DNA of 64,000 bases from Adineta steineri (Eukaryota; Rotifera; Eurotatoria; Adinetida; Adinetidae), in NCBI GenBank assembly GCA_905250115.1, contig CAJNOI010000134.1, positions 211,979 through 275,978 of the forward strand. Direction: 5' to 3'. The notes beneath the pieces are model-generated. The model was not told the DNA's origin and did no database searches. It worked only from the letters and a program-made list of their open reading frames with translations. The stretch's first letter is position 1. Every line of letters begins with the position of its first letter. The translations under genes were made by a program, and so were the position numbers. Below are positions 35,901-49,226 of the stretch, piece after piece.

Positions 35901-38900
35901 TACCTTTCTTTAAGGATATTGCAAGCTTTCAAATTGTGCTATTTAAACACTCTTTTTGAAGAACTTCTAAAATGTGCAGATAAACTGATACTTCGATAGT
36001 CTTCGTATTCATCTATTAATTACGTTTGTTAGAGAAATTTTGTATTAATTATGGTTCGTTGTTATTATTCATTTTTCATTCGATTTTCAATATAAAAATA
36101 TCCTACTCGACGCTTCTTCAGCGCAGTAGTGTCAATAATCGCCTTGAAGACTCTAACGAGAGTAGAGGCAGACCTCATGCTAACATACATATCCGAAATA
36201 TTTCAATCGCTTTCTCACCTGTGCACATCACATTTGATTCAGAGCCAGTATTTGTAAATCCTTCCTTGCAAATACATTTGACTGCATATGTGTTCGTAGA
36301 ATGTGAGCAAATTGCATTTACATCACAACCGCCATTGTTGACATCACAGCTATCTAGTAAAGATAAAGAAAACAATGCACTTCATATATCAAGTATATAT
36401 TTCACTTCATCTGAATCATTTACCTGTACAAATTACGTTATACGAGGATCCAGTATTCATATAACCTGTCTTGCAAGTACATTTGACTAAATTTGTTGTT
36501 TTATCGTGATCACAGTCAGCATGGCTGCCACATTCACCATTATTTACGTTGCAACTATCTAGAAAAAGATAAGAGAAAATCTCGACATATTTTATATCAT
36601 TTGATTCCATTAAGTTTCTTACCAGTGCAAGTAGCATTTGTGTCTGAACCAACGTTCATGTATCCTGCTTTGCAAGTACATACGACATCATTTGTCGACA
36701 CGTGATGTGAACAGATTGCATTGATATCGCATCTACCATTTTCCACAGTACAACTATCTAAAAATATCGAGTACCGAACACAAATGTACTTAGTCTTGAT
36801 TATTGTTTTTTCAAATCAATCAATATACCTTTACAGACAACCTTTGACTCAGAACCTATGTTTACATATCCAGCCATACAAGTACACATAGTTGAATACG
36901 TTCTTTCATCATGATGGCAAGTCGCATGCACATCGCATCCACCATTATCTACTTTACAACTATCTAGAAAGATTACACACCGAATATAATTGCTATACAA
37001 TATATCACCGCGATTTTAATGTATTAGTTTTACCTTTACAGTTCACATTCATAGTAGAACCCGTGTTTGTGTATCCTGTCTTGCAATAGCAATTTACTGC
37101 ATGAGTCGATCCATCATGAGAACACACTGCATTCTCTCCACAATTACCATTATTTACTTCACAAGTATCTACAAATGAAAACAATCAAATGAAAAAGTTT
37201 TCCATCTAGTAAATCTTTTGACTCGTTAATGCTACTCACCTGTACAAGTCACATTCGATTCTGTACCAGTATTTGTATATCCCATCTTGCAAGTGCATTT
37301 AACTGCATTGTCTGGCGAACGATGATCACAGATTGCATTCATATCGCATCCACCATTATTTACTTGACAGCTATCTACAATAGAAAATGTCATCCCCAAA
37401 GGGTTTAAATACTCCTAATCATTATATGAGCTGAGTTATCATACCTATACACTCAACACGGGGACCAGCCGCTGTGTCCGTATAGCCAGTCTTGCAAACA
37501 CATGTAACTTCATTCGTTGATGAATCATGTAAACAATTAGCATTATTATCACATCCACCATTGTTCACTTGACAAGTATCTGAAAATATGATATAGTTGA
37601 AGAACACGTACTAGTCTTATTAATATTTATATTCAGTTAAATGTGCTTACCTGTGCAAGTAGCGTAGAGGTCGGTACCAGAACTTGTATATCCTGTTTTG
37701 CAGGTACATTTCACGGCATATGTTTTTGAATCATGTGAACAATCAGCATGTACATCGCATCCACCATTTTGGACTTGACAGGTGTCTGCAAAGATATAAT
37801 GAACAAAACAGTTTCAAATTAGTGATTATCGTATCAAACTACAAGTGAGTCTGATGTGTTGTCAAAAACGTGAAATGTCATTTAACAAGTGAAAGAAAGT
37901 TAGGCTAAATTATAAATAATTTAGATTCATTCTAATCTTACGAAATAAGCGTTGTGTAAACTTTTCCGACTAAATTAGTTTCAAGAATAACACACACTGC
38001 TCGATCACATCAATATAGAACTCATTAAAGCCTTCACAAGAACAGATACAATATCTTTTCAACTATTCTTATTCTGTATTTAACGGAGCTAAACGTGATG
38101 ACTCTCGATGTTAGGTATAATAAATGAAACTGATCACTGTTTTTCAAAAATTTCTCTCAACAAGTTGAATCAGATAAAATATATATTTAATGTCATGAAA
38201 TCATATTTCTTGTTTCTTTTTCTAGAAACATACTTACCGGTACAAATGACACCAGACATTGTACCAGTATTTGTGTATCCAGTCTTGCAAGTACATGTAA
38301 CTGCATTTGTTGTTGCATCGTGTGAACAAATTGCATTTTCACCACATTCACCATTATGAATTGTACAAGTATCTGCAAGAAATATCAGACATTCAAAATT
38401 GTTTTGAATACTCTTCAGTATCATTCAAGCGAATTTTTTATACCTGTACAGATAACACAGGAGGGTGAACCAGTATTTGTATATCCAGTCTTGCAAGCAC
38501 ATGTAATTGCATTTGTTGTTGCATCATGTGAACACATTGCATTATTATCACATCCACCATTATTCATCTGGCAGGCATCTGCAAGAATGTGTTAAACATT
38601 AATTGTTGTATAACATATCTTATTAATTTCAATAATGCTCTTACCAGTACAAACAACCTTGCTAGCTGAACCACTGTTGATATATCCTGTTTTACATTGA
38701 CATGATATTGCATAAGTTATTATATCATGTAAGCATTCGGCATGCATATCACAATCGCCATTATTGATAGTACAGGTGTCTGAAAATATGTATCATATAT
38801 AAATAGTTGTATAATATGTTTAATAATTTAGATCATGTTCTTACCGGTACAAACGACTTTGGAATTAGAACCAGTGTTTGTATATCCCGTCTTGCATGTA

Positions 38901-41900
38901 CATTTGGCTTCGTATGTGTTTTCATTATGTGAACAGATTGCATTATCATCACAACCGCCATTATGCACATGACAGACATCTACAACGAACGAAACATTTA
39001 AAGAGTGAAATAAATGATAACTCGAGTATTATCTAAGCTGAGTTGTCATACCTGTACAAACAACACTTGTATCAGAACCTGTATTTGTATATCCAGTCTT
39101 GCAAGTACATATGACTGCATTTGTTTTTTTATCATGACTGCAAATAGAATTACTATCACATCCACCGTTGTTGATTGTGCAATCATCTACAAACATAGTA
39201 TATTTCAAATATAAAGAAATGAAATTGAGCATTCGGAATTTTACGGAAGCGAAATACTATCGTTCGGAAATTTAGCTTAGTAGATAATCGTACCAGATGG
39301 TTCTTATAAAGAATCAAAATTCAATGCTGTTCACATCTCTCGTTTACGCACAAAAGTCATGAAAAACATGGGACAGGACTTCTTCTTATACTTTACTTTA
39401 ATCCGCTCTAAACTATTTTTAGTAACAAAAATAGTTACTGGAGATTTTAGGAGTATATAGACTACACAAGACTTGCGCGTTTACGTTTTAGATACGTTAT
39501 GGAGTTCAGCTTCAAGTTTCATGAAAAGTCGAATATTACAAAGGCAACTTCTCTCTTGTTTTTGATAAACTCTTCACACACATATCAGTTCAATACCTCT
39601 CTATAGTGTCAAAAACAATTTTTTCCTTTGAAACACACTTTGGATTGAGTCAGCAACAGTCAAGGTGAGAATAAGAAAGAAGGAGTTTTGGATCTCCAAA
39701 TGAAAATCTTTGCGATCAACCGACCCTAGTGAATTTCTTATTTACCTGTGCAACCGGAAGTGCCATTCGAACCAGACATTTCATATCCGGTCTTACATTG
39801 ACATCTGACTGCATTCGTTGTTTCATCATGCATACAATTGGCATTTGATCCACATCCACCATTTTCGATTTGACAGGTATCTGCAAAGATGTGAGAGAAA
39901 AGAGTTTAGACATGATACGTGGTATTAGTTAGCATGATGTTCTGACCAGTGCAAACGACATCAGGCATTGAACCAGTATTTGTATATCCAGTTTTGCAAG
40001 TACATATAACTTCATTTGTTGTTTTATTATGTGAACACACTGCATTGTTATCACAACCACCATTATGTAGTTGACATTTATCTGCAAGGATGTGAATAAA
40101 AAGAGCGCTTTAATGATATTTGTTACAGAATTAGACGATGTTCTTACCGGTGCAAACACCGCTGGCATCCATACTATTAAATGCGTATCCTGTCTTGCAA
40201 GTACACAGCACGTCATATGTTGTTTGATCATGTATACAAATTGCATTGGCATCACATCCACCATTATTACCACAAAGACAAGTATCTAAACGAAATATCA
40301 TACATTCAAAATTGTTTTCAATGCTTTCTAATGTCACTCAAGATGAACTTTTATACCTGTGCAAACAACATTAGAGTCAGAACCAGTGTGTGTATATCCG
40401 TTTTTGCAGGTACATGTGACTGCATTTGTCGTTGTATCATGTGAACAGTATGCATTGTTATCGCATCCACCATTGTTTACCTGGCAGGTATCTGTAAGAA
40501 TGTAATAGACATATATAATTCTATGATATGCGTTATTAATTTAGATAATGCTCTTACCAGTACAAACGACATTAGTCATTGAACCAGTATTTGTATATCC
40601 AACCTTGCAAGTACATGTAACTGCATTTGTTGTTGTATCATGAGAGCAAATGGCATAGGTATCGCATCCACCATTATTTACTGTACAACTATCTGCAAGG
40701 ATATAAGAAAAAAGAATCATTTAATGACATTTGATACTGATTCATACAAAATTCCTACCGGTGCAAGTAGCGTTCGAGCCTGTTGCAGTATTTGTGTATC
40801 CTTTCTTGCAAGTACATATTACTTCATTTGTTCTTGAATCATGAGAGCATCTGGCATTGATATCACATTCACCATTGTCTACTTGACAACTATCTGCAAC
40901 GAAGAGAATATTCAAATAATAGAATAAAAAGTATAAATCTTCAATAATAGCACATCTCCTGTACCTATGCATTGTACATTGGCATCATACATTTTGCTCG
41001 TGTAACCAGTCTTGCAAGTACATATGACTGCATTTGTTGTTGAATCATGGGAGCATATAGCATTGGTATCGCATCCGCCATTATTCACGTGACAGGTATC
41101 TAAATAATAGAAACATGGAGAAAGATGTCGAATAGTCTGTAGTGATTAGTTAAACTGTTCTTTCTTACCTGTACATACGAGCATGGTGCCAGAACCCGTG
41201 TTAGTATATCCTTTTCGGCACGTACATTGAACTGAATAACTTGTCACATCATGTGAACAATCTGCATGTTCATCACATCCACCATTGTGATATTGACAAC
41301 TGTCTAAAAGGAATCGAAAGAAATTATGGTTGGCCATAAATAAAAATGAAATTCCTGATGAGAGTATGCCTTTCAATGCCCATGCTAAAGTTAGAAGTCT
41401 GCGAAAATTTATATGACATTGCATCTAGACTAACTATTGGAAATATTATATTCAGTGAAGCAGTAAGGGCAGTTTTATAAGATCAATTTCAGTCATCTTA
41501 TCCTACAAAACTATCTGTCCAAACTTGCTTTGCTTATACCACCTTCAATATATGTAAAAATACTTTACAGTATACCTACAAAGCCGACATTAATACTGAC
41601 TGGACGAGCTTTGGTGTTCATTACGATTATAGGGAAAAACTCAAGCTTTAAAAGATATTTCCATTTCACTGATTTGGATCTAGTTGCTCAGTAGTGCCAG
41701 TAAAAAGAAATATGTAATGAAATACTACTTTTCATCATTTTTCTTGAGTTTCAACTGTTGATTTACCCTTTTCGTGTGAAAAATATAAAAGGACTATTTG
41801 TCTAATGAGCTAGTTAACTAAAGTAAGCTGGAGATAGATAATAGATAATCTGTGTCTCTTTCAACCTATATATTACTGTATATCTATAGAGTAATTTAGA

Positions 41901-44900
41901 AGTAGTATATGATAATTTATAACGACTGAGAATGTACGATGTTTGATGTATGTACATTTCAAAAATGTAATTAAGTTATCAATAAACGAGCTTCTCGTAT
42001 ACGTATTTGCGATATTTACCTGTGCAGGTACAATTAGAATCGGAACCAATATTTGTGTATCCTGGTTTGCAAGTACATTGGACTGCATTGGTCGATTTAT
42101 CATGAGAACAAATGGCATTTAAATCACAGTCGCCATTACGTACTTGACAGGTATCTGTAGAAATAAGATGAAGAAAGTTTTTTTTGTATTTTATCTATTA
42201 CACATTTCATTAATATGTCTCACCTGTACAGATAACATTAGATTCAGAACCAGTGTTTGTATAACCCATTTTGCAAGTACATTTGACTGCATTTGTGTCT
42301 GTACTATGAGAACATACTGAATTCATATCACATCCACCATTGTTTACTTGACAGGAATCTACAATAGAATTTAAGAATTGAAATCCAATCTTTTATTCAT
42401 GAGATACTATTTAATCGTATAATGCAATAAGTAAGAAATAATTATACTGGACGATGTCCAATATCATAATAATGATTGAAAGAATAATCTCTATGGGATC
42501 AGTTTTAAGAAATCACTCAATATTGGATATTTATCTATAGCTGAATGACTTTTGAACTTTTATATAATGATGGTTCATTTTACTTTCGAGTATACTTTAG
42601 GTTGTTGAATAATAGAATACTCGATTGTAAAATCAAATACCTTCACGAAATCTTTCTGCCAGAAAACATAAGACAATCTTTCACTATTAGTTCGTCCTCG
42701 TACAGAGGACTTTCTCGATAGATAGCTGAATAGTTTTACCTGTACAAGTAACATTCGAGCTTGAACCAGTATTTGTATATCCTGTCTTGCAGGCACACAC
42801 AACTCCATATGATGTTGAATCATGAGAACAATGAGCATTAGAATCGCATCCACCATTCTTGACCTGGCAGCTATCTATGAAAATTTAATTGTGGAAATTT
42901 AATCAATCATTTGTGATATTTTATTTCTTTCAAAAGAACATTACCTGTGCAGGTACAATTAGAATCAGAGCCAGTATTTGTATATCCAGTCTTACAAGTA
43001 CACATGACTTCATTCGTATGTGTATTGTGAGAACAAACTGCATTGGTATCACATCCACCATTGTTTACTTGACAAGTATCTACAAAAAGTTCATAAGTGA
43101 GATTTAGACATCTTTCTCTTTAAGTTGATAATTTAAATCAGTTAGTTGTTGTTATGAGAAACTTTGCTGAGTGTACTGTAGTAGATAGAAAGTTAGAAAA
43201 ACACACGATACTCAGTAAGAATCTTTATACATATACCAGCACTGAAAACATAACTATATTGATGAAAAGTGATGTTTTAGAAAGTATGGCAACTATAATC
43301 TGATATTCCAAATAAGTGATTAAAAATAATTATCCTAATCGATGTCCAAAATGTTAGCTAAGTACTTCATAATCTTCTTTTAGTTTGTTGCTCTCGACTA
43401 TAATTTCTAACATAACAAGTTCCCTTATTTCGAGTACTTACTCAAACAATTATTCACTTGTCTACTTCACTGCTAGAATCTTTCGTATACTGGTAATAAC
43501 AGTAGCGATTACTCTGCACATAGAAATTTGTGAGAATTGTTTTTTGATTATTATCGAAGATAGGATGTAAAAATGTCGATTGTTTTCAATAACGGGTCTA
43601 AACATGTGTTGAGTATCAAAATAATCATATAAACGAATATTATATCATGAGTATTGACTATTTCGTCGAAACTAGATGAAATGAAAGAATGGTACCTTTG
43701 CAAATGACATTGGAAACAGAACCAACATTGGTGTAACCAGTCTTACAAGTACATGTAGGAGCATTGGTTATTTCGTCGTGTGAGCAAATGGCATTTTTAT
43801 CACAACCACCATTGGCAACGTGACAACAATCTATAAAAATATAATATGAAAAATTATTAGTACACAATCTGGTGCGTATGAAATCTTCCTCTTCTTTCAA
43901 AGGAAAGATAAGTTATTGCTTTTTACCTGAACAAATGACGGAAGAATCTGAACCCATGTTTATATATCCTGTTTTGCAAGTACATTTGACTGCATAGCTC
44001 GGGCTATCATGAGTACACACTGCATTTTTATCACATTCACCATTGTTTACTGTGCAGCTATCTACAAAGATTGGAAAAAAAGTTTCATATATTATAGGTA
44101 TACATACAGTCTTGTCAATTGGAAGAAAAAGCTTTACCTTTGCAAGTGGCATTAGTATTGGAACCAGTATTTGTATATCCTGTCTTACAAGTACATTTCA
44201 CTACATTAGTTTGTGAATCATGAGAACAATCTGCATTCATGTCGCATCCACCATTGGATACTTGGCAAGTATCTAAAACAATAAGATTAAAGAAATTCGG
44301 TTATCTATTTTAAACGAAGCGAATGATTTCTTTCAATGAAATTTTTTTACCAGTGCAGATAACATGGGACTCAGAACCAGTATTTGTATATCCAGTCTTG
44401 CAAGTACATATGATTGCATTTGTAGTGTCAGCATGTGTGCAAATTGCATTGTTATCACATCCTCCATTGGCTACTTGACAGCTATCTAAAAAATTAAGGC
44501 AATGAACACGTTTATCAATTCATAATCATCTGAGATTCTAGCTCACCTGTACACATGACGGTTGATCCAGAACCGGTGTTTGTATATCCTGTCTTACAAC
44601 TGCACATAACTGCATTGGTTGTAACATTATGTAAACAATCGGCATGCATATCGCATCCACCATTCTTCAACTCACAAGTATCTACAAATATTTGATTTAA
44701 ATGATGTTACACACATGGCACATATTGATGAATTTAGTTCTCCTTCTTACCTGTGCAAATGACCTTTGAATTAGTTCCTGTGTTTGTATATCCTGGTTTG
44801 CAGGTGCATTGTACTGCATATGTTGTTGTATCATGAGAACATACTGCATTCATATCACAATCACCATTGTTTACTAGACAGCTTTCTAAAAAGATATGAC

Positions 44901-47900
44901 GAAAAAAATAATTCACATAGAGCAACTGTCATTGAATTCAATCAAGTTCTTTACCCATGCAATGAGGATTGCAGATACAACCTATGTTTGTGTATCCAGT
45001 TTTGCATTTACATTCAGTTGCATTTGTAATTGCATTATGCGAACATACTGCATGTTCTTCACAGCCACCATTGTTCACTAGGCAACCATCTACAAAAATT
45101 GTATAAGATACACGTTTTTTTGATGATATTCGTGTAGATCATAGGACGAAAATGTTACCTGTACAAATTACATTGGAGCCGGTACCAGTGTTTTTAAAGC
45201 CAGTCTTACAAGTGCATACGATTGCATTGGTAGTTGCATCATGAGAACAAAATGAAGTTGCACCGCATCCACCGTTATTTATTCGACAATTATCTGAAAA
45301 AATATGAAATAATTTAATGATGTTTGCTATTCACTAATGGACTGTTGGAAGAAAGAAAAACTATTTGACGAACTTTAATATTCTGTCAGACACTGTTTGT
45401 ATCTTCAGAGATGTCTCTTGACTTCAACAGGATTCCATTACTAACTATAGCTAATCAATACGTAGTGTAGTAGATTCTATTTCTGAGCACTTGTCAACAT
45501 GACTGATTACTGTTATATAACAGTGAACTTTTGAGTTTTGCTCTAGAATACTCGAGTTCAAAGTGAACATGATATGAATATTATACTGTTTATAATGCAC
45601 TGTACGCTACTTACCCATGCATGTGACATTTGAGCCGGAACCTGTGCTTGTATAACCTGTTTTGCAAGTACATTTAAGCGCACCTGTTGCAGCATCCCGA
45701 GAACACATGGCATTTATTTCACATCCACCATTATCTATTTCACATGCATCTACAAAGATAATATATGAATGAGAATGACTTAAACATTTCATTCAAGCTA
45801 TTTACCTGTACAAACGACATTGGAAGTGAAACCAGCATTTACGTAGCCAGTTTTACATGAGCATTCGGCAGCATGCGTATTTGCATTATGTGTGCAAATT
45901 GCACTAGCATCACATCCACCATTATTTATTGTACAGCTATCTGCAACGATTCATTTATTAAGTTTATCTGATGAAATTTATTGTGAATTTTAATGGGAGA
46001 CACTTACCTGTACAGTTAACGTTTGAACTAGAACCAGTGTTTACGTAGCCAATCTTACAAATACATTTAACTCCATTTGTCACTGCATCATGAGAACAGT
46101 CGGCATTTGGACCGCAACCTCCATTGTCTACCTGGCAGCTCTCTAAAAGGATTTGGTTTTGATGATGTTACGCATCTGATAGATATCAGTAATATCAGTT
46201 GTGCTACTTACGTGTGCAAGTAACATTTGAATAAGATCCCGTATTTGTATATCCTGTTCTGCAGACGCATTCAATAACATCTACTGTTGTATTATGAGTA
46301 CATATTGCATTGACATCACATCCACCATTATTCGTTAGACAGTTATCTAAAAAATTATGACAAAAAAAGCAATAAGCATAATGTCAGCTACTCTATCGAA
46401 GACTTTTTACCTGTGCAAATGACATTGGAGCTAGAACCAGTATTTTTATATCCATTCTTGCAAGTACATATGGCTGCATATGTTGTTGAGTCATGTGTAC
46501 AGATTGAATTTCCACTACATCCACCATTATTTATTTTACAACTATCTGCAAATAATTAATATAAGAAATACGTCAAACATGATCTATGTCAACTACAAAT
46601 AACTAGGTTTCTCACCTGTACAAACGACATTTGCAGTTGCATCCGTATCAGTATATCCTGTTTTGCATCTACATTTTACTGCGCCTGTTGTTCCATCATG
46701 TGAACAAACTGCATTGCTATCGCATCCACCATTCTGAACTTGGCAGCTATCTAAAAGAACGAGAAGAAATAAATTCAGAAGATCAAAGTGTATATTTACC
46801 TGTGCAAATGACATTGGATGTAGTACCAGTGTTCGTGAATCCAGTTTTACAAGTACATAGGCGTACACCCGTGAATTGATCTTGTGAACAAGCAGCATTT
46901 ATATCACAATCACCGTTGTTGTCTAGACAAGGATCTAAAAAATAAATGCATATATTAAAGTTAATAATGTGTCTATCTGTGTTATTAAACGAAAATAATT
47001 GAAGAGGAAAATAGAAGTAAGTGATCTTTGCATGAATGGAATAAATGAAAGAATATCTATGCTATTATCACATCCTCATGTGAAAACAAGATGATGACAA
47101 GTTAATCAATTTTTTTTCTAATGAACAAAATGACATCTATTCAATTTCCGAAAATATATAGTTTTCATGTTCACAAGATTAATCAAGTGGCTATAGTCAG
47201 AGGTTCAAAAAGATCCTAATGCTCTATATGAAGCAAAGTAGACAATAACCGAATGAAAAATGAATACTAGTTTTCACACTTACTTGGAGGCATGCACACA
47301 TCACTTAAAGTAAATTTAGTGTCGGTACCGCTCACATTAGCCGTGCAACCAAGAAGAGTATCTGCAGTTGGTGTATAACAGTATGCATGCATACCACATG
47401 GTTCTGAGATCATTTTAGTGACCGTGCCAGCTTTGGAAAACTGGCAATTGATCGAAACAAAAGCATTTGATATATCTGGTAATACAAAGTGCCAACCAAA
47501 GTTATAGCCATCCGGTGACACTGGACAACCAGCACTAATGTAACCTGGATTTACCGCATTGATACAACTTGATTCCAAAACTGCATTCTTGATAGCTGAA
47601 AACACAATAGGATAGAGAATATGAAATGTACGAATTGGACTAGTTCATGAATACTATTCAATATATCTCGCTGTTTTAGTGGATAACTCAACGACAACAA
47701 TGTCTCTGTTTCATTGCAGTGGTAAACTGAACTGCACTCAATATCTTAGTTATCGAAGCTGATAGTTATATCAAAATATCTTGGACATTGCAATTCTAAG
47801 GATTTTTAGTCTTACTGAATTGCATTAGCACTATTCGTTTATAATTGTATTTCAGCAAACTTTATCTAAAAGACTTTTTAAAGCTGCTCAATCTATATCC

Positions 47901-48078
47901 ATAGGCTGTTTCGTTTTATCTCACTAGCTTCAAACAATCACCATCGTATTGATACAAGGGTTCATACGAAAAAAAAGAATTATTGAAACTTACATGGAGC
48001 TAATTCACCAAACTGTATTTGTAAAATAAGCATCAATAATGCGAATACCAAATTGATGATATTGTTAAAAAACATCAT
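32613..48078 (-). CDS. Giant secreted protein: 54 EGF-like repeats between two homologous cap domains
   Basis: About 56 exons. Exon 1, 48078-47994, is a signal peptide (MMFFNNIINLVFALLMLILQ). Exon 2, 47595-47284, is a 104-residue cap domain. Then come 53 EGF exons of about 135 nt (for example 34890-34756), each flanked by phase-1 introns mostly 60-80 bp long. The last exon, about 33064-32613, fuses the 54th EGF to a second cap domain and the stop. Each module reads DxCxxNNGGCDxNAxCSHD, xTNAVxCTCKTGYTNTGS, xVxCTG: six cysteines, resembling the EGF_3 type. The protein should be about 2,670 residues, extracellular, adhesive or matrix-like (inference). Larger introns (35.7-36.2, 37.8-38.2, 39.2-39.7, 41.3-42.0, 42.4-42.7, 43.1-43.7, 45.3-45.6 and 46.9-47.3 kb) break the regular spacing. 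No premature stop was seen in the modules I read. Confidence 0.85.
33064..46936 (-). repeat. Array of 53 EGF-encoding exons plus intervening introns
   Basis: On the plus strand each unit runs from (T)TACCTGTRCA (donor side) to (A/C)T(A/G)TCT (acceptor side). I counted 54 acceptor positions between 33061 and 46933, one per module; the lowest belongs to the fused last exon. The unit period is mostly 203-210 bp, including the intron. Uniform exon length and phase show growth by unit duplication. Confidence 0.85.
39235..39440 (+). mobile_element. Possible Ty3/gypsy-type integrase tail fragment inside an EGF-gene intron
   Basis: On the plus strand, opposite to the host gene, two short frames in different registers read IVRKFSLVDNRTRWFL and then DGSYKESKFNAVHISRLRTK. 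The order PYxIVRK...xGxYxxxxVHxSRLK is what the end of a gypsy-type integrase looks like. It is short and frame-shifted, so it is a dead fragment. It may explain why this intron is about 560 bp. Confidence 0.4.
47284..47595 (-). other. N-terminal cap domain exon of the EGF-array protein
   Basis: A 312-nt phase-1 exon encoding SSCINAVNPGYISAGCPVSP, GYNFGWHFVLPDISNAFVSI, NCQFSKAGTVTKMISEPCGM, HAYCYTPTADTLLGCTANV and TKFTLSDVC. Shared landmarks with the C-terminal cap: CPVS-GWHF-PD-FVSI-CQF-AG-VT-MI-HAY-YT-DTLL-VC. This copy has two extra Cys pairs. Confidence 0.7.
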
Positions 48079-49226
48079 TTCGTGAATGTAATACCAATTG
48101 ACAGATCTGATATTGAAGTGACAATGTATGCAAACAGAAAGAAAATGTCATTAAACACGGAATGTATTGATATTATATAGCTGCGTAAATATTCACAATA
48201 CAATAGTATTAAATAGCATAACAAGCTATTATTATCATGCAACAGAATGAGAAAATTTATTTTGCAGATGACACCAATATGTATTGTATCAATAGTTAAT
48301 GTGTTTATATTTAGAATAATTTCGTATCCAGTTACGAGCAAATCCAAAAAAAGCAACAGAACACACACGTGCCCATTAGCGAGTACGGAGAAATGACGTT
48401 TTGTACCACCTCTTCATTACGGACTCCATGTATGTAACCTATTTCTTTTTCAAATACCCGATCACGTAGCCGGGTATTCGTAAAGGGTGATACGAAATAT
48501 TATACACTCGTGGGTACATCGAATCCGTTGCAAGATGGCTAATCAGACTCATCGTAATGACTAGCAATCTGTAAAAGAAATACTATTCGATAGTTGAATT
48601 GCGAACTCATTCTACTACGTTTTATTGAACACAATCGTTGTATATCGAGATAATAATTGCTTCAATATTAAACAACTTCAGTGAGGTAGAAAAAAGCAGC
48701 GTTTAAAATTAATTAAATTTTTGTGTAATGATGAAGGAAGACAACTGGTTTCTTAATTTCATAACCTTTCATTAATTTTAGATTGTTTTGTGTTGATAGA
48801 GATTACTTTGTTCCCCAATGATAATAACAATGTCGTCGCATGAAAAAAAGTATTGAACTATCATTGACTATTAGAAATTGATCTTAGTTAAGTAATCTTA
48901 ATAATCGATTAAAATAGTTTAAAAGCAATTAAAATCTAAATAAATTCTATCGTTAATCGTAAGGGTGGGTAGGTAGATGTAAATGACTCTATTCTCGGCA
49001 TCACACCCACACCTTCAAGATGATGCAAAAGTCGTATTTCTGACTAAGTGCGTTCTCTGTTGAGTTTTTTTTATTGGTTCTTTCGAGGGAACCAACAAAA
49101 TGTTTACCACGGTCTTAGTGACGAATTGTGTTATGGTAATTCAACATCAATGAATTAGTAGTAAATATTGATTTTGACAAAATTCATAGAAAAAGTGAAT
49201 TTGCAATTAACATTTTTATTCAGAAA
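48079..49226. other. Intergenic region with GGGTGGGT...CACACCCACACC hairpin
   Basis: Divergent promoter region of the EGF-array gene (-) and the WWE-ART gene (+). AAGGGTGGGTAGGTAGATG near 48960 faces GCATCACACCCACACCTTC near 48998-49016, an imperfect inverted repeat of the dispersed GT-rich family. No ORF is convincing. Confidence 0.5.

Noticed and set aside
32613..48078. A CRISPR-like array, because of the regular repeat-spacer look of the EGF region
   Set aside because: The repeats are coding EGF exons with GT-AG introns and a signal peptide; units are about 135 nt and diverged, in a eukaryotic context.
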